23,704 nucleotides of DNA from JAAYKM01 sp964411235 (GCA_964411235.1 CAYPKE010000024.1:1-23704), one strand, 5' to 3'; shown: positions 6,489 to 14,093, numbered from the stretch's first letter. The notes: a model not told the origin generated them from the sequence alone. Translations and numbers: made by a program.

Positions 6489-8702
6489 CTATCCGGCGCC
6501 GATACCAAGCCGATAACCCGCCTGATAGACAAAAACCGTGAGCACGTAAGCCAGCACCGTGAGCCCTCCGAGCTGGAAAAAGGCCCATTTCCAAGAGCCG
6601 CTTTCCCGTCTCGTCATGACGATGGTGACGATACAAGGCGCGGAAATCAGGCAGAAAAGCATGATGCAGAACGCAACCAGGGGGGAATAGTTTTCTCTCA
6701 GCTTATCCCGCAGCGTTTCCGATTCTTCATCGGCTTCTCCCAGGGAGTAGATAATCCCCAACTGGGCGACAACAACTTCCTTGGCGGCCAGTCCCCCGAC
6801 GAGGGCGGTACCGATTTTCCAGTCGAATCCCATTGTTTTCAGGATTGGCTCCATCGCATGGCCGATACGGCCGGAGATACTTCCCGCCAGAGCGGCTTCC
6901 GCCTCCGCGTTGTCAACGGTGGACAGGCGTGTCGCCGTGTCTTCTTCCCCCGACTGGCTGTTGAGGATTTCCTGCCGCGCGGATTCGAACTGCGCGACTT
7001 TTTCATCACCCAAGCCCGGAAAGGTATTCATGGCCCAAAGAATGATCGAGATGCCGAGAATGATGGTCCCCGCTTTTCTCAGGTAGAGCCAGGCCCGATC
7101 CCACATATGGATCAGGACACCCTTGAGCGTCGGCATTCGATAAGGAGGCAGCTCCATCACGAACGGCACGGATTCGCCTTTGAGAATCGTGCTGCGCAGG
7201 AGTTTGGCGACCAAAACCGCAAGGATGATCCCGATAAGGTAGATCATCCAGAGCATGGGTGCCTGCCAGACTTGGGGAAAGAATGCCGGAATGATGAGAA
7301 CGTAAATGGGCAGACGGGCCCCGCAGCTCATGAGCGGAATGACAAGCATGGTCGCCAGCCGGTCCCTCCGGTTTTCCAGCGTGCGGGTCGCCATGATCGC
7401 CGGAACGGAGCAGCCGAAACCGATCAGCATGGGGATGAAGCTTTTCCCGTGCAGACCGATTTTATGCATCAGCCGATCCATAATGAATGCTGCTCGGGCC
7501 ATGTAGCCAGAATCTTCGAGAATGGAAATGGCCAGGAAAAGCAAAATGATGTTCGGGAGGAAAACCACCACATTGCCAACGCCGCCGATGATGCCGTCGC
7601 CGACCAGGGATTTTAAAAGGCTGAGGGACTCATCCGGCCACCAGCGCTCTAAAAAACCGCCCATCCAGCCGAACAGCCCTCCAATCCATTCCATGGGTGT
7701 TTCACCAATTGTAAAAGTGAGGTGAAACACCAGATACATCAGACCCAGAAAAATAGGGAGGCCCAAGACGCGATTGGTCACAACACCATCGATCCGGTCC
7801 GAAATCGTGTGGCGAATCTCGATGGTGGAGCGAACCGCTTCCTGGCAGGCGCCGGAAATGAACCCGTAGCGCTGGCCGGCAATAGCCGTTTCCGGGTGTT
7901 CCCCAAGCATCTTCTCGATATGCAGGGCGCTTTTTTCAACCTGTTCCCTGACTTCCGGTGACGAGAAGATCTCCCGCAAATCCGGGTCGTTTTCCAGGAG
8001 TTTCACAGCCAGCCATCGGGGATCATATTTGACGCTGACGGATAAGTCTTTTCTAAGCAGGGTCTCAATTTTTGAAATTTCTTCTTCTATTTCATCCCCG
8101 TAATGCATCGCAAAATGGGCCTGGGCAGTCACCGTCATCCCTTCATCGATGACATAACGATCCCCCGCCTCGCTCATCTTTCCCAGCCGTTCATCCAAAC
8201 GTCCTTGCATCGCCGTCTCCGTCACGGCATTCAGGAGTTCTTCGATGCCCAAACCCTTGTGGCCCACGGTCTGGACGATACGGGCTCCGAAATAACGGGA
8301 AAGCATGTCGATGTCGAACTCATACCCTCGCGCTTTGGCCATGTCGCTCATATTGAACGCCAGCACCAGAGGCACTCCAAGTTCCATCAGTTGAACGGCC
8401 AGATACAGATTCCGCTCAAGATTCGAGGCATCAATGACATCGACAACGACATCGGGCTTTTCGTCGAGAATATAATTTCTCGCGATTCTTTCCTCATCTG
8501 AATACGCTGTCAGACTGTAGGTTCCCGGCAAATCGACAATCCGCAGCTCGTAATCGCCGTGACGGCGGAACCCCTCCTTGCATTCGACCGTCACACCCGG
8601 ATAATTTCCGACATGCTGACGGGAACCGCTCAGGTCATTGAAAAGGGTTGTCTTTCCGGCATTGGGATTGCCCGCAAGGGCAACGGTCATTCTGGGTTTC
8701 AT
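6489..8702 (-). CDS. feoB: FeoB ferrous iron transporter
   Basis: A complete 737-residue inner-membrane Fe(II) transporter. The N-terminal G-protein domain has G1 GNPNAGKT (11-18), the G2 threonine in YPGVTVE, G3 DLPG (57-60) and G4 NMSD (117-120). A helical regulatory domain follows (about 160-290), then the membrane domain with two gate-like repeats. The first gate contains the conserved GFGCSVPAIMATRTLENRRDR segment with its cysteine; the second includes GGLAAKEVVVAQLG. A soluble-looking insert (about 570-625, rich in E, D, S, T) separates membrane halves. It lies 88 bases after feoA, with its own candidate promoter and DtxR-like site in the gap, and is followed by two Cys-rich accessory genes. 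GGAGG lies 12-13 bases before the ATG; an in-frame ATG four codons in is an alternative. Confidence 0.97.
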   Translation of the reverse strand: MKPRMTVALAGNPNAGKTTLFNDLSGSRQHVGNYPGVTVECKEGFRRHGDYELRIVDLPGTYSLTAYSDEERIARNYILDEKPDVVVDVIDASNLERNLYLAVQLMELGVPLVLAFNMSDMAKARGYEFDIDMLSRYFGARIVQTVGHKGLGIEELLNAVTETAMQGRLDERLGKMSEAGDRYVIDEGMTVTAQAHFAMHYGDEIEEEISKIETLLRKDLSVSVKYDPRWLAVKLLENDPDLREIFSSPEVREQVEKSALHIEKMLGEHPETAIAGQRYGFISGACQEAVRSTIEIRHTISDRIDGVVTNRVLGLPIFLGLMYLVFHLTFTIGETPMEWIGGLFGWMGGFLERWWPDESLSLLKSLVGDGIIGGVGNVVVFLPNIILLFLAISILEDSGYMARAAFIMDRLMHKIGLHGKSFIPMLIGFGCSVPAIMATRTLENRRDRLATMLVIPLMSCGARLPIYVLIIPAFFPQVWQAPMLWMIYLIGIILAVLVAKLLRSTILKGESVPFVMELPPYRMPTLKGVLIHMWDRAWLYLRKAGTIILGISIILWAMNTFPGLGDEKVAQFESARQEILNSQSGEEDTATRLSTVDNAEAEAALAGSISGRIGHAMEPILKTMGFDWKIGTALVGGLAAKEVVVAQLGIIYSLGEADEESETLRDKLRENYSPLVAFCIMLFCLISAPCIVTIVMTRRESGSWKWAFFQLGGLTVLAYVLTVFVYQAGYRLGIGAG

Positions 8703-8755
8703 CTTGATTTCCCGACCTCCATCTTTTATTTACACTATATTTCTTTAAGCTAAAT

Positions 8756-8784
8756 TATTTAGTTATGCCTAAGTCCTGTGTCAA
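8756..8784 (-). promoter_or_regulatory. feoB promoter overlapping a DtxR-like operator
   Basis: On the minus strand TTGACA (8784-8779) and TAAATA (8761-8756) are separated by 17 bases. The plus-strand sequence TTTAGTTATGCCTAAG (8758-8773) covers the -10 and most of the spacer. It is a partial match to an inverted repeat TTTAGGC-NN-GCCTAAA and resembles the site at 9824-9839. A short perfect palindrome CTAAATTATTTAG (8750-8762) overlaps it. Binding of the operon's DtxR-like regulator with Fe(II) would block feoB transcription; this is inference. Confidence 0.55.
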
Positions 8785-8790
8785 AAAAAA

Positions 8791-9006
8791 TTACCCCACT
8801 TTGATCTTTTGGGCCATGCCACGGCCCAGCATGATGCGGCTGCCCTTAACTTCAATAAGGAAAGGACCGTGCTTGGAATTTTGAAGAACGACAATCTCCA
8901 CGCCCGGCAACAGCCCCATGGCTGCCAATCTGCTCTGAAATTCCCTGCCCTCGTCAATGGAAATCACCCGCACCCGCCGTCCGGCTTTTATGATTGATAA
9001 CGGCAT
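8791..9006 (-). CDS. feoA: FeoA, small SH3-like Feo system protein
   Basis: A 71-residue cytoplasmic protein with the FeoA beta-barrel pattern: an opening PLSIIKAGRRVRVISIDEG, the LAAMGLLPGVEIVVLQNS core with its conserved MGLxPG turn, and the ending RIMLGRGMAQKIKV. FeoA proteins are thought to interact with FeoB and support Fe(II) transport. A GAGGGGG stretch precedes the ATG. It is preceded at a 37-base gap by the DtxR-FeoA regulator and followed by feoB; a second FeoA domain is present in that regulator. Confidence 0.93.
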   Translation of the reverse strand: MPLSIIKAGRRVRVISIDEGREFQSRLAAMGLLPGVEIVVLQNSKHGPFLIEVKGSRIMLGRGMAQKIKVG

Positions 9007-9043
9007 AACCCTGCCCCCTCTTTCAAGACTGTCTTCAGCAAAG

Positions 9044-9802
9044 CTACAATATCTCTACCTTCACGCCTGCCGCTTCATCTTTACGCAGCGACAGATGATA
9101 TCCCTTCACTTTGATTTCAACGGGATCACCCAATGGTGCCACGCGCTCCACTTCCACAACGGCTCCTGTGGTAACACCCATTTCTACAAGTCGCCTGTGC
9201 GTTTCGCCACGCATGGCGATTTTTGTTACCTTGCCTTTCTGACCTGGTTTCAGATCTTTCAAACTCCGTGTTTCCATTTTCACCTGACCTTCCTGCTCTC
9301 TCTGTTTTTTTACATCCTGGAGAATCTCCGAGATGCATTTCTCACAGTTTTCCTTCGTGTTCCCATGATCACAGTGATACCCGAATCCCGCAATCCACTT
9401 GCTTCCACCCCTTGGACATACTTCAACAAATTCGAAAAATTGAATAAAGCGTTCCAGAATCCCCTGGGGAATGGAATGCTCCATCCGACAGGCCGCTTCA
9501 TCGGCCTCCTTATCATCCACCGCAAGCACTTTCACAAAAAAATCCCGCAACACCTCGTGGCGCCTGATGACATCTTCGGCGGCTGCCTTCCCGGCCGCCG
9601 TCAGCGTAATCACATCGTAAGGCGCATAGTTGATCATTTCCTTGTCGGCAAGCGCACGCAGGGCGCCGGTCACCGACGAATTGCTGACGCCCAAACGTTT
9701 TGCAATGTCTTTAGGCCTGACCGCCTGTTTCTGGGCGATGATATGGAAGATCGCTTCCAGGTAGTCTTCCAGACTGGCCGTCAATGTATCGGTTAGCGTC
9801 AT
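9044..9802 (-). CDS. DtxR-family iron-dependent repressor fused to a FeoA domain
   Basis: The 252-residue protein begins with a winged helix (about 24-62; KDIAKRLGVSNSSVTGALRAL is the recognition region). A DtxR dimerisation domain follows with metal-site residues H82 and E83 (RRHEVL) and C105, E108 and H109 (ACRMEH), matching the Cys-x2-Glu-His ligands of iron-type DtxR/IdeR rather than MntR. A linker carries H143, C144, H146, C153 and C156 (CDHGNTKENCEKC), an extra possible metal site. Residues about 178-252 form a FeoA/SH3-like domain with a MGVTTGAVVEVERVAP core. It heads the feo operon and has a DtxR-like inverted repeat over its own transcription start, so it probably represses itself and feoB when iron is sufficient. 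GGAGAGGA precedes the ATG. Confidence 0.9.
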   Translation of the reverse strand: MTLTDTLTASLEDYLEAIFHIIAQKQAVRPKDIAKRLGVSNSSVTGALRALADKEMINYAPYDVITLTAAGKAAAEDVIRRHEVLRDFFVKVLAVDDKEADEAACRMEHSIPQGILERFIQFFEFVEVCPRGGSKWIAGFGYHCDHGNTKENCEKCISEILQDVKKQREQEGQVKMETRSLKDLKPGQKGKVTKIAMRGETHRRLVEMGVTTGAVVEVERVAPLGDPVEIKVKGYHLSLRKDEAAGVKVEIL

Positions 9803-9823
9803 TTAATTTCCTCTCCTTAAATA

Positions 9824-9868
9824 TTTAGGCTTGCCAAAATTTTTATGTTAACCAGTATCATCTGTCAA
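9824..9868 (-). promoter_or_regulatory. Promoter and DtxR-like operator of the feo operon
   Basis: On the minus strand TTGACA (9868-9863), a 17-base spacer and TAAAAA (9845-9840) form a good promoter. Directly downstream, over the expected transcription start, lies TTTAGGCTTGCCAAAA (plus strand, 9824-9839), a nearly perfect inverted repeat (TTTNGGC-TT-GCCNAAA) resembling DtxR/IdeR boxes. The position would let a bound repressor block initiation. Confidence 0.65.
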
Positions 9869-10162
9869 GCTTTTTTTATCCGTCTTTTCATTTGTTTTCT
9901 GTTTTTCTGGCATCCCTCAAATCAACGGCCACCAAGATCCGCAGACATAAAGCCTCCGGCGCACAGCACCGAAGGAAGAAAGCCGCAGGAAAACCGGGGG
10001 GCTACCTCGGAGACTGGGAAGACCATCCGCATTCCCTGGATTTGCTGACCAGCGTAAATCGGTGCGAATGCCTCACCGGAACATTGTAGTTGATCAAAGC
10101 TGGTGCAAACGGATCATGTAATTTATGTGATGAATGCTTAAGAAGTTTCGGAAGACGCTTTT
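9869..10162. other. Intergenic stretch without a supported gene
   Basis: Between the feo promoter and the COG2509 gene. Starts A/T-rich, then becomes mixed. The plus strand has a frame that stays open to about 10048 and continues in the same frame through three stop codons to about 10144. It has no ribosome site and no recognised domain. It may be a decayed gene or repeat remnant, or noise. No clear terminator for the gene ending at 10163 was found. Confidence 0.4.
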
Positions 10163-11761
10163 TTAACCGATTGTTTGGCGGATGCTCTCGGCGGCGCCAA
10201 TGCCATCCAGGGCGGAGCTGATAATGCCGCCTGCATAGCCTGCCCCTTCCCCGCAGGGGTATACCCCCTCCAGGCCGGGACTCTGCCCTTCTTCGTTCCT
10301 TCTGATTCGGACAGGTGATGAGGTCCGTGTTTCGACGCCGATCAGAACGGCTTCCTTACAGACGAAGCCGGGCATTTTACGCCCGAAGAGCGCACAGCCT
10401 TCTCTCAATGCCTCCGTGACGAAGAATGGCATGACCTTCCGCAGGACGGCAGGCCTGACACCCGGAAGATAACTGGTCTCACTGGGAAGAGCCCCCTCCC
10501 GAGCGGTCATGAAATCCTGAAGCCCCTGGGCCGGGGCGCGGTAATCCTTTCCTCCCTGAACAAAGGCCTCCGCTTCCCAGCGCTGTCGAAACGACAACCC
10601 TGCCAACGGATTGTCCGTTCCGTCGGCAAAATCCTCCGGCCGCACGGTCACGACAATGGCACTGTTGGCAAAAAAATCGTCCCGGCGGGAGCCGCTCATG
10701 CCATTGGTCACGATGCGCCCCGCATCGGCACTGCTGCCGATCACCCGTCCGCCGGGGCACATACAGAAGGAGTAAACGCCTCTGTCCAGATTAGGGATTT
10801 GAGCGGTCAAAACATATTCTGCCGGGGGCAGCATAGGATGCTTACCCCAGGAACCGTATTGGATGTGATTGATTAACGCCTGGGGGTGTTCGACCCGGAA
10901 TCCCACGGCGAAAGGCTTCGGTTCCAGGATCAGACCGTTTGCCCGTAGCATCCGGTATGTATCGTCCGCACTCTGTCCCGGAGCCAGGACCAGGTGTCGG
11001 ACTTTGATTTGTTCCTTGCTGTTGACAATAATGCCCGCCAAGCGGCCCCGGTGGGTTTGCAAACCGGTCAATGCGGCTCCGAAACGAATTTCGCAGCCCA
11101 GGTCCTTCAGTCGCTTTCTTAGGTTGAGCATGATTTTTTTCAGCCTGTCCGTCCCGATGTGAGGTTTGGCATCGACCAGAATCTCCGGTAAGGCACCCAT
11201 TTCAACCAGGACTTTCTTCACCCAGCCCGTCAGGGGGTTCCTAGACCGGCTGGTCAGCTTGCCGTCCGAAAAAGTGCCGGCACCCCCCTCGCCGAACTGC
11301 ACATTACATTCCGGATCCAGAATCCCCTTTTCCCAGAAACGGTTCACCGCGTCGATACGACGGATCACATCCCCGCCCCTCTCCAGCAAAAGCACGGGGA
11401 TTCCCTGCAGCGATAGGGTCAGGGCGGCAAAAAGCCCGGCGGGGCCGCTGCCGACAACCACGGGGCGATCATCCGGTTTTTTCCGGGAAACCCATATTAT
11501 GGGAGATGCCGATTCGGGGGCTTCTGCAACCGTTACCCCCCTAACCGTTCCCGTGGCAACCTTGACCTTATCCGGAACTTCAATCTCGACTTGATAAACG
11601 TAGTGGGGCGGCCGGCTCCGCCTTGCATCCAGAGACCTCCTGACGATCCGGAAGCCTATCCAGTCGGAAGGCGTTATCCCCAGACGTTTGGCCGTGACCG
11701 CCTTGATCTGTGCTTCCCCCTCATGAAGCGCAAGGGAGAGACCCGTTATATGGTACCGCAT
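10163..11761 (-). CDS. COG2509-type NAD(P)/FAD-dependent oxidoreductase
   Basis: A 532-residue flavoprotein of the uncharacterised COG2509 dehydrogenase family. An N-terminal extension of about 95 residues (RYHITGLSLALHEGE, ending in ESASPIIW) precedes the Rossmann dinucleotide motif GSGPAGL (104-110). Further family blocks follow: NVQFGEGGAGTFSDGKLTSR, a VGFRVEHPQ segment, YSFCMCPGGRVIGSSADAGR and the C-terminal FAD segment YPCGEGAGYAGGIISSALDG. Substrate and role are not known. The ATG at 11761 (MRYH) is preceded by AGGGG; an in-frame GTG at 11791 would overlap the upstream MBL gene by 11 bases. Only 19 bases separate it from that gene, so the two are probably co-transcribed. Confidence 0.88.
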   Translation of the reverse strand: MRYHITGLSLALHEGEAQIKAVTAKRLGITPSDWIGFRIVRRSLDARRSRPPHYVYQVEIEVPDKVKVATGTVRGVTVAEAPESASPIIWVSRKKPDDRPVVVGSGPAGLFAALTLSLQGIPVLLLERGGDVIRRIDAVNRFWEKGILDPECNVQFGEGGAGTFSDGKLTSRSRNPLTGWVKKVLVEMGALPEILVDAKPHIGTDRLKKIMLNLRKRLKDLGCEIRFGAALTGLQTHRGRLAGIIVNSKEQIKVRHLVLAPGQSADDTYRMLRANGLILEPKPFAVGFRVEHPQALINHIQYGSWGKHPMLPPAEYVLTAQIPNLDRGVYSFCMCPGGRVIGSSADAGRIVTNGMSGSRRDDFFANSAIVVTVRPEDFADGTDNPLAGLSFRQRWEAEAFVQGGKDYRAPAQGLQDFMTAREGALPSETSYLPGVRPAVLRKVMPFFVTEALREGCALFGRKMPGFVCKEAVLIGVETRTSSPVRIRRNEEGQSPGLEGVYPCGEGAGYAGGIISSALDGIGAAESIRQTIG

Positions 11762-11780
11762 GCATGCCCCTGGTTTCCGA

Positions 11781-12818
11781 TCATGCTTCACGTCTTATCC
11801 CCGACAATCCTTGGCACCCTTCCGCAAAAGCCCGGGCGGCCTCTTCCTCGAGGAGATATCCCTGTCCCTGGTATTTGGGAGAGAAATGATAAAGGATGAA
11901 GCGCTTCACGGCGGCCTTGCGGGCGACGGTTCCCGCTTGCCTGGCCGTCAGGTGATATTTTTGCCTGGCCCTGTTTTCATCCTCGTGGAGAAAGGGCGCC
12001 TCTATAAAAAGGATATCCGCCTCTGCGGCAAGTGAAATCATTTTCGCTTCGTTTTCGGGACTGCAGAGAGCATCCCCTATGTACGCGATTTTCATTCCCC
12101 TGGTTATCAATACCAGCTTTTCCTGTAATTCCCCCAGCAAAAAAAAGCGCTCCCGGATCCGGCCGGTGTTTTCCTCCCGCCAGCAGATCCGAACAGGCGT
12201 CGCCGGATCCTCATTCCGGGCAATCTGATCCTTCATGGCCGTAAGCCAGGGGCCGGTCGGAAGACCCATGTCCCGCAGGACGTCCTTGCGGATATTCAAA
12301 CGGTATTTTTCTTCGAGAGCAAAGGCCAGGCAGGGAATGCGGTGATCCAGGATTTCTGTTCTCACGCGGTAAAGCGGATAGTCTGTCAGAAGCCCGTCCG
12401 TGATCGTACCTGAAGCCTCCGCTTCCTTCCGGAAGGCGTTACGGCAACGGAAGCTGCCGGTCCTGATTTCCTTCCCCAAAACTTCCGTCACCTCCAGGTT
12501 AAAATCGTTTTCATAATTTTCCACCAGGTTCCAGGTATAACTGCCCAGACGATTTTCAACATTGCGGATAAAGCCCGGCGGACCAAATATCTGAATGGTC
12601 CGGTCGCGGCCCAAACAGACCCGGATCAGGTGATCAAAACCGATGAAATGATCCATGTGGGTATGGGATACGTAGATTTGTCCGACCTTGAGCAGATTGC
12701 GCGGGGCAAGGGCACGCAAATCTCCCAGATCGAAAAGCAGGGCTTCCCGCCGGTATTTCATTTCCACGAAGACACCCGGATCCTCGAAGGGGTTATTGAT
12801 CAGACGTGGATCAAACAT
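11781..12818 (-). CDS. MBL-fold hydrolase, RNase Z-like
   Basis: The 345-residue protein has the metallo-beta-lactamase motif HTHMDH (52-57) and later ligand-like positions: H in ILDHRIP, the aspartate in IAYIGDALCSPEN, and H in ILYHFSPKY near the C-terminus. The order, the short GFDHLIR segment after the motif and the HFSPKY ending resemble the RNase Z/ElaC branch that matures tRNA 3' ends. However, the opening (FDPRLINNPFEDPGVFVEM) differs from the canonical RNase Z start. I infer a nuclease but cannot exclude another hydrolase. The ATG at 12818 has AGGAGG about seven bases upstream. It is divergent from the release-factor-like gene and precedes the COG2509 gene. Confidence 0.75.
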   Translation of the reverse strand: MFDPRLINNPFEDPGVFVEMKYRREALLFDLGDLRALAPRNLLKVGQIYVSHTHMDHFIGFDHLIRVCLGRDRTIQIFGPPGFIRNVENRLGSYTWNLVENYENDFNLEVTEVLGKEIRTGSFRCRNAFRKEAEASGTITDGLLTDYPLYRVRTEILDHRIPCLAFALEEKYRLNIRKDVLRDMGLPTGPWLTAMKDQIARNEDPATPVRICWREENTGRIRERFFLLGELQEKLVLITRGMKIAYIGDALCSPENEAKMISLAAEADILFIEAPFLHEDENRARQKYHLTARQAGTVARKAAVKRFILYHFSPKYQGQGYLLEEEAARAFAEGCQGLSGIRREA

Positions 12819-12984
12819 CAAACACCTCCTTGAGGGCAGAAAATATCAGACAATATCCTTTTATGCCACGATCGATCGGATTCCTGCTTTGCCGTTGGGC
12901 TTGATTCGGATGGATAAACAACTTCATCTTGACTTTCTGCGGTCTTGCAGGAAAAGTGGCCTAAAAAGAACAGGATCATGATGC

Positions 12985-13398
12985 ATGACGGTCTCCACGG
13001 AAAAAGAACAGGCCCTTCAATTGCGCATGGAGAAACTCGGCGTCCGGGAGGAAGATCTCCGGGAAACCTTTGTCCGCTCCTCCGGTCCCGGCGGTCAGAA
13101 GGTCAACAAGACCGCCACCTGCGTCCACATCGTGCACATCCCGACAGGCCTGGCTGTGAAATGCCAGCAGGAGCGTTCGCAGACGCTGAATCGCTTTCTC
13201 GCCCGGAGACTCTTGCTGGACAGAATCGAGCGACTGCAAGAAGGGATCCTTCGCGCGGAGAAGGAAAAAAACGAAAAGATCAGACGGCAGAAGCGCCGCC
13301 GCTCAAGGCGGGCGAAGGAAAAAATGCTGGAAGTCAAACGACAGACGTCGGAGAAGAAAACACTGAGATCAAAACTACGCCTGGAAGATTTGGAATAA
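12985..13398 (+). CDS. Peptide chain release factor-like protein with GGQ domain
   Basis: A 137-residue protein comprising the peptidyl-tRNA hydrolysis domain of class I release factors: SSGPGGQKVNKTATCVHIVH with the catalytic GGQ at 36-38, then IPTGLAVKCQQERSQTLNR. It lacks the codon-recognition domain of RF1/RF2. The C-terminus is a lysine/arginine-rich tail (about 92-130), as in ArfB-type and mitochondrial C12orf65-type factors, which enter empty A sites and free stalled ribosomes. Ribosome rescue is therefore the likely job, though this sub-family is less studied. The ATG at 12985 has only a weak AGGA upstream. It ends inside the hairpin that terminates atpE from the other side. Confidence 0.85.
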   Translation: MTVSTEKEQALQLRMEKLGVREEDLRETFVRSSGPGGQKVNKTATCVHIVHIPTGLAVKCQQERSQTLNRFLARRLLLDRIERLQEGILRAEKEKNEKIRRQKRRRSRRAKEKMLEVKRQTSEKKTLRSKLRLEDLE

Positions 13399-13441
13399 AA
13401 AAAGGGGAAAGAAGACTCTGCTTGTCGCTTCTTTCCCCCTT
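13398..13441 (-). terminator. Intrinsic terminator for atpE
   Basis: On the minus strand the stem AAGGGGGAAAGAAG pairs with CTTCTTTCCCCTT (around 13428-13441 and 13402-13414), and seven T residues follow the second arm on the minus strand. On the plus strand the T-run is weak. It overlaps the end of the release-factor-like gene, which may use it less efficiently. Confidence 0.85.
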
Positions 13442-13459
13442 CAATGATAACGGATCGCT

Positions 13460-13822
13460 TTATCCGAGCAGCTTAATAATCGGATTTGCGTAAAGCATGA
13501 CGAGCGAAATAACCAAGGCATAAATCGCGATGGATTCCGTCATGGCCAAACCAACCATCATGGTCAGCATGATCTTGCCCTGAGCTTCTGGGTTTCTGCC
13601 CACTGCAACACTGCCGCCACTGGTCGCCTGCCCCATGCCCTGGCCAGCGCCGATCGCACCAAAACCCATCGCCAGACCCGCCGCGATGACACTGCATCCC
13701 AAAACGATCGCCTTGGTATAGTCGACCGCCGCACCCGGTGCCGCTTCCGTTGCCAGAGCCGCGGTTGCCGATGCCAGGAATGCCACCAATGTCCAGAAAC
13801 TGTACTTCAATACGCTTTTCAT
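13460..13822 (-). CDS. atpE: ATP synthase F0 subunit c with N-terminal extension
   Basis: A 120-residue protein. About 33 N-terminal residues (KSVLKYSFWTLVAFLASATAALA) look like a signal peptide, and the two c-ring helices follow. Helix 1 contains GFGAIGAGQGMGQA, the loop has the conserved GRNPEAQGK, and helix 2 has GLAMTESIAIYAL with the ion-binding carboxylate E96 followed by S97. The ring rotates as H+ or Na+ passes; E-S is compatible with either. A strong AGGAGG precedes the ATG. It is isolated: its partners atpZ, atpI and atpB lie on the other strand about 2.3 kb away. It has its own promoter candidate and terminator, suggesting separate, probably high, expression. If the extension is a real signal peptide, it would be cleaved on insertion. 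Confidence 0.95.
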   Translation of the reverse strand: MKSVLKYSFWTLVAFLASATAALATEAAPGAAVDYTKAIVLGCSVIAAGLAMGFGAIGAGQGMGQATSGGSVAVGRNPEAQGKIMLTMMVGLAMTESIAIYALVISLVMLYANPIIKLLG

Positions 13823-13882
13823 GTTTATCCTCCTTATTTGATTGATTTTGTCATAACTGCAAATAACCCGCTGACCTGTTTT

Positions 13883-13893
13883 TCACCTCCTTT
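13883..13893 (-). promoter_or_regulatory. Perfect Shine-Dalgarno match without a proper downstream ORF, in the atpE leader
   Basis: The minus-strand sequence AAAGGAGGTGA is an uninterrupted complement of the usual 16S rRNA 3' end. It sits about 60 bases upstream of the atpE start, which has its own AGGAGG. No start codon at useful spacing opens more than a few codons. It may be a ribosome standby site or a remnant of a lost gene start. Confidence 0.5.
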
Positions 13894-13947
13894 CAAATCA
13901 CTAAACGGCAGGAATTCATCTTCGATGAAACCCCCCATACTTAGCAT

Positions 13948-13976
13948 TTCCTACCGAAGCCAAGGATAAATGTCAA
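13948..13976 (-). promoter_or_regulatory. Candidate promoter of atpE
   Basis: TTGACA (13976-13971, minus strand) is a perfect -35 box. At 17 bases the -10 is TAGGAA (13953-13948), a weaker match. This would give a leader of about 120 bases before atpE. Confidence 0.4.
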
Positions 13977-14003
13977 GGAGAAATTCCGGTCTCGTGCGGA
14001 AGG

Positions 14004-14060
14004 AATCCCCGGCGTTTCTGCCGGAAACAATCATTCTCCCGTTGAAACATCCGGGGGATT
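14004..14060. other. Possible structured RNA/DNA element between atpE and the Ahb gene
   Basis: AATCCCCGG (14004-14012) and CCGGGGGATT (14051-14060) are complementary with one bulge. Inside, GTTTC (14014-14018) pairs with GAAAC (14024-14028), and CCGGC with GCCGG is a competing stem. It lies between the two divergent promoter candidates. It matches no riboswitch that I recognise. The rest of 13977-14195 shows no gene. Confidence 0.3.
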
Positions 14061-14064
14061 GAAC

Positions 14065-14093
14065 TTGATTTTATTTCCGCCTCGTAATACGTA
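14065..14093 (+). promoter_or_regulatory. Weak candidate promoter of the Ahb-hemL pair
   Basis: TTGATT (14065-14070) and TACGTA (14088-14093), 17 bases apart, about 100 bases before the siroheme-decarboxylase-like start. The match is mediocre. Confidence 0.25.

Noticed and set aside
6369..7616. A plus-strand frame of about 415 codons opposite feoB
   Set aside because: Antisense shadow of feoB; composition rich in H, Q, R, N and no domain.
13460..13822. Calling the ATP synthase Na+-dependent
   Set aside because: Glu-Ser is present but the Gln and Thr of the Na+ signature are not at the expected positions.
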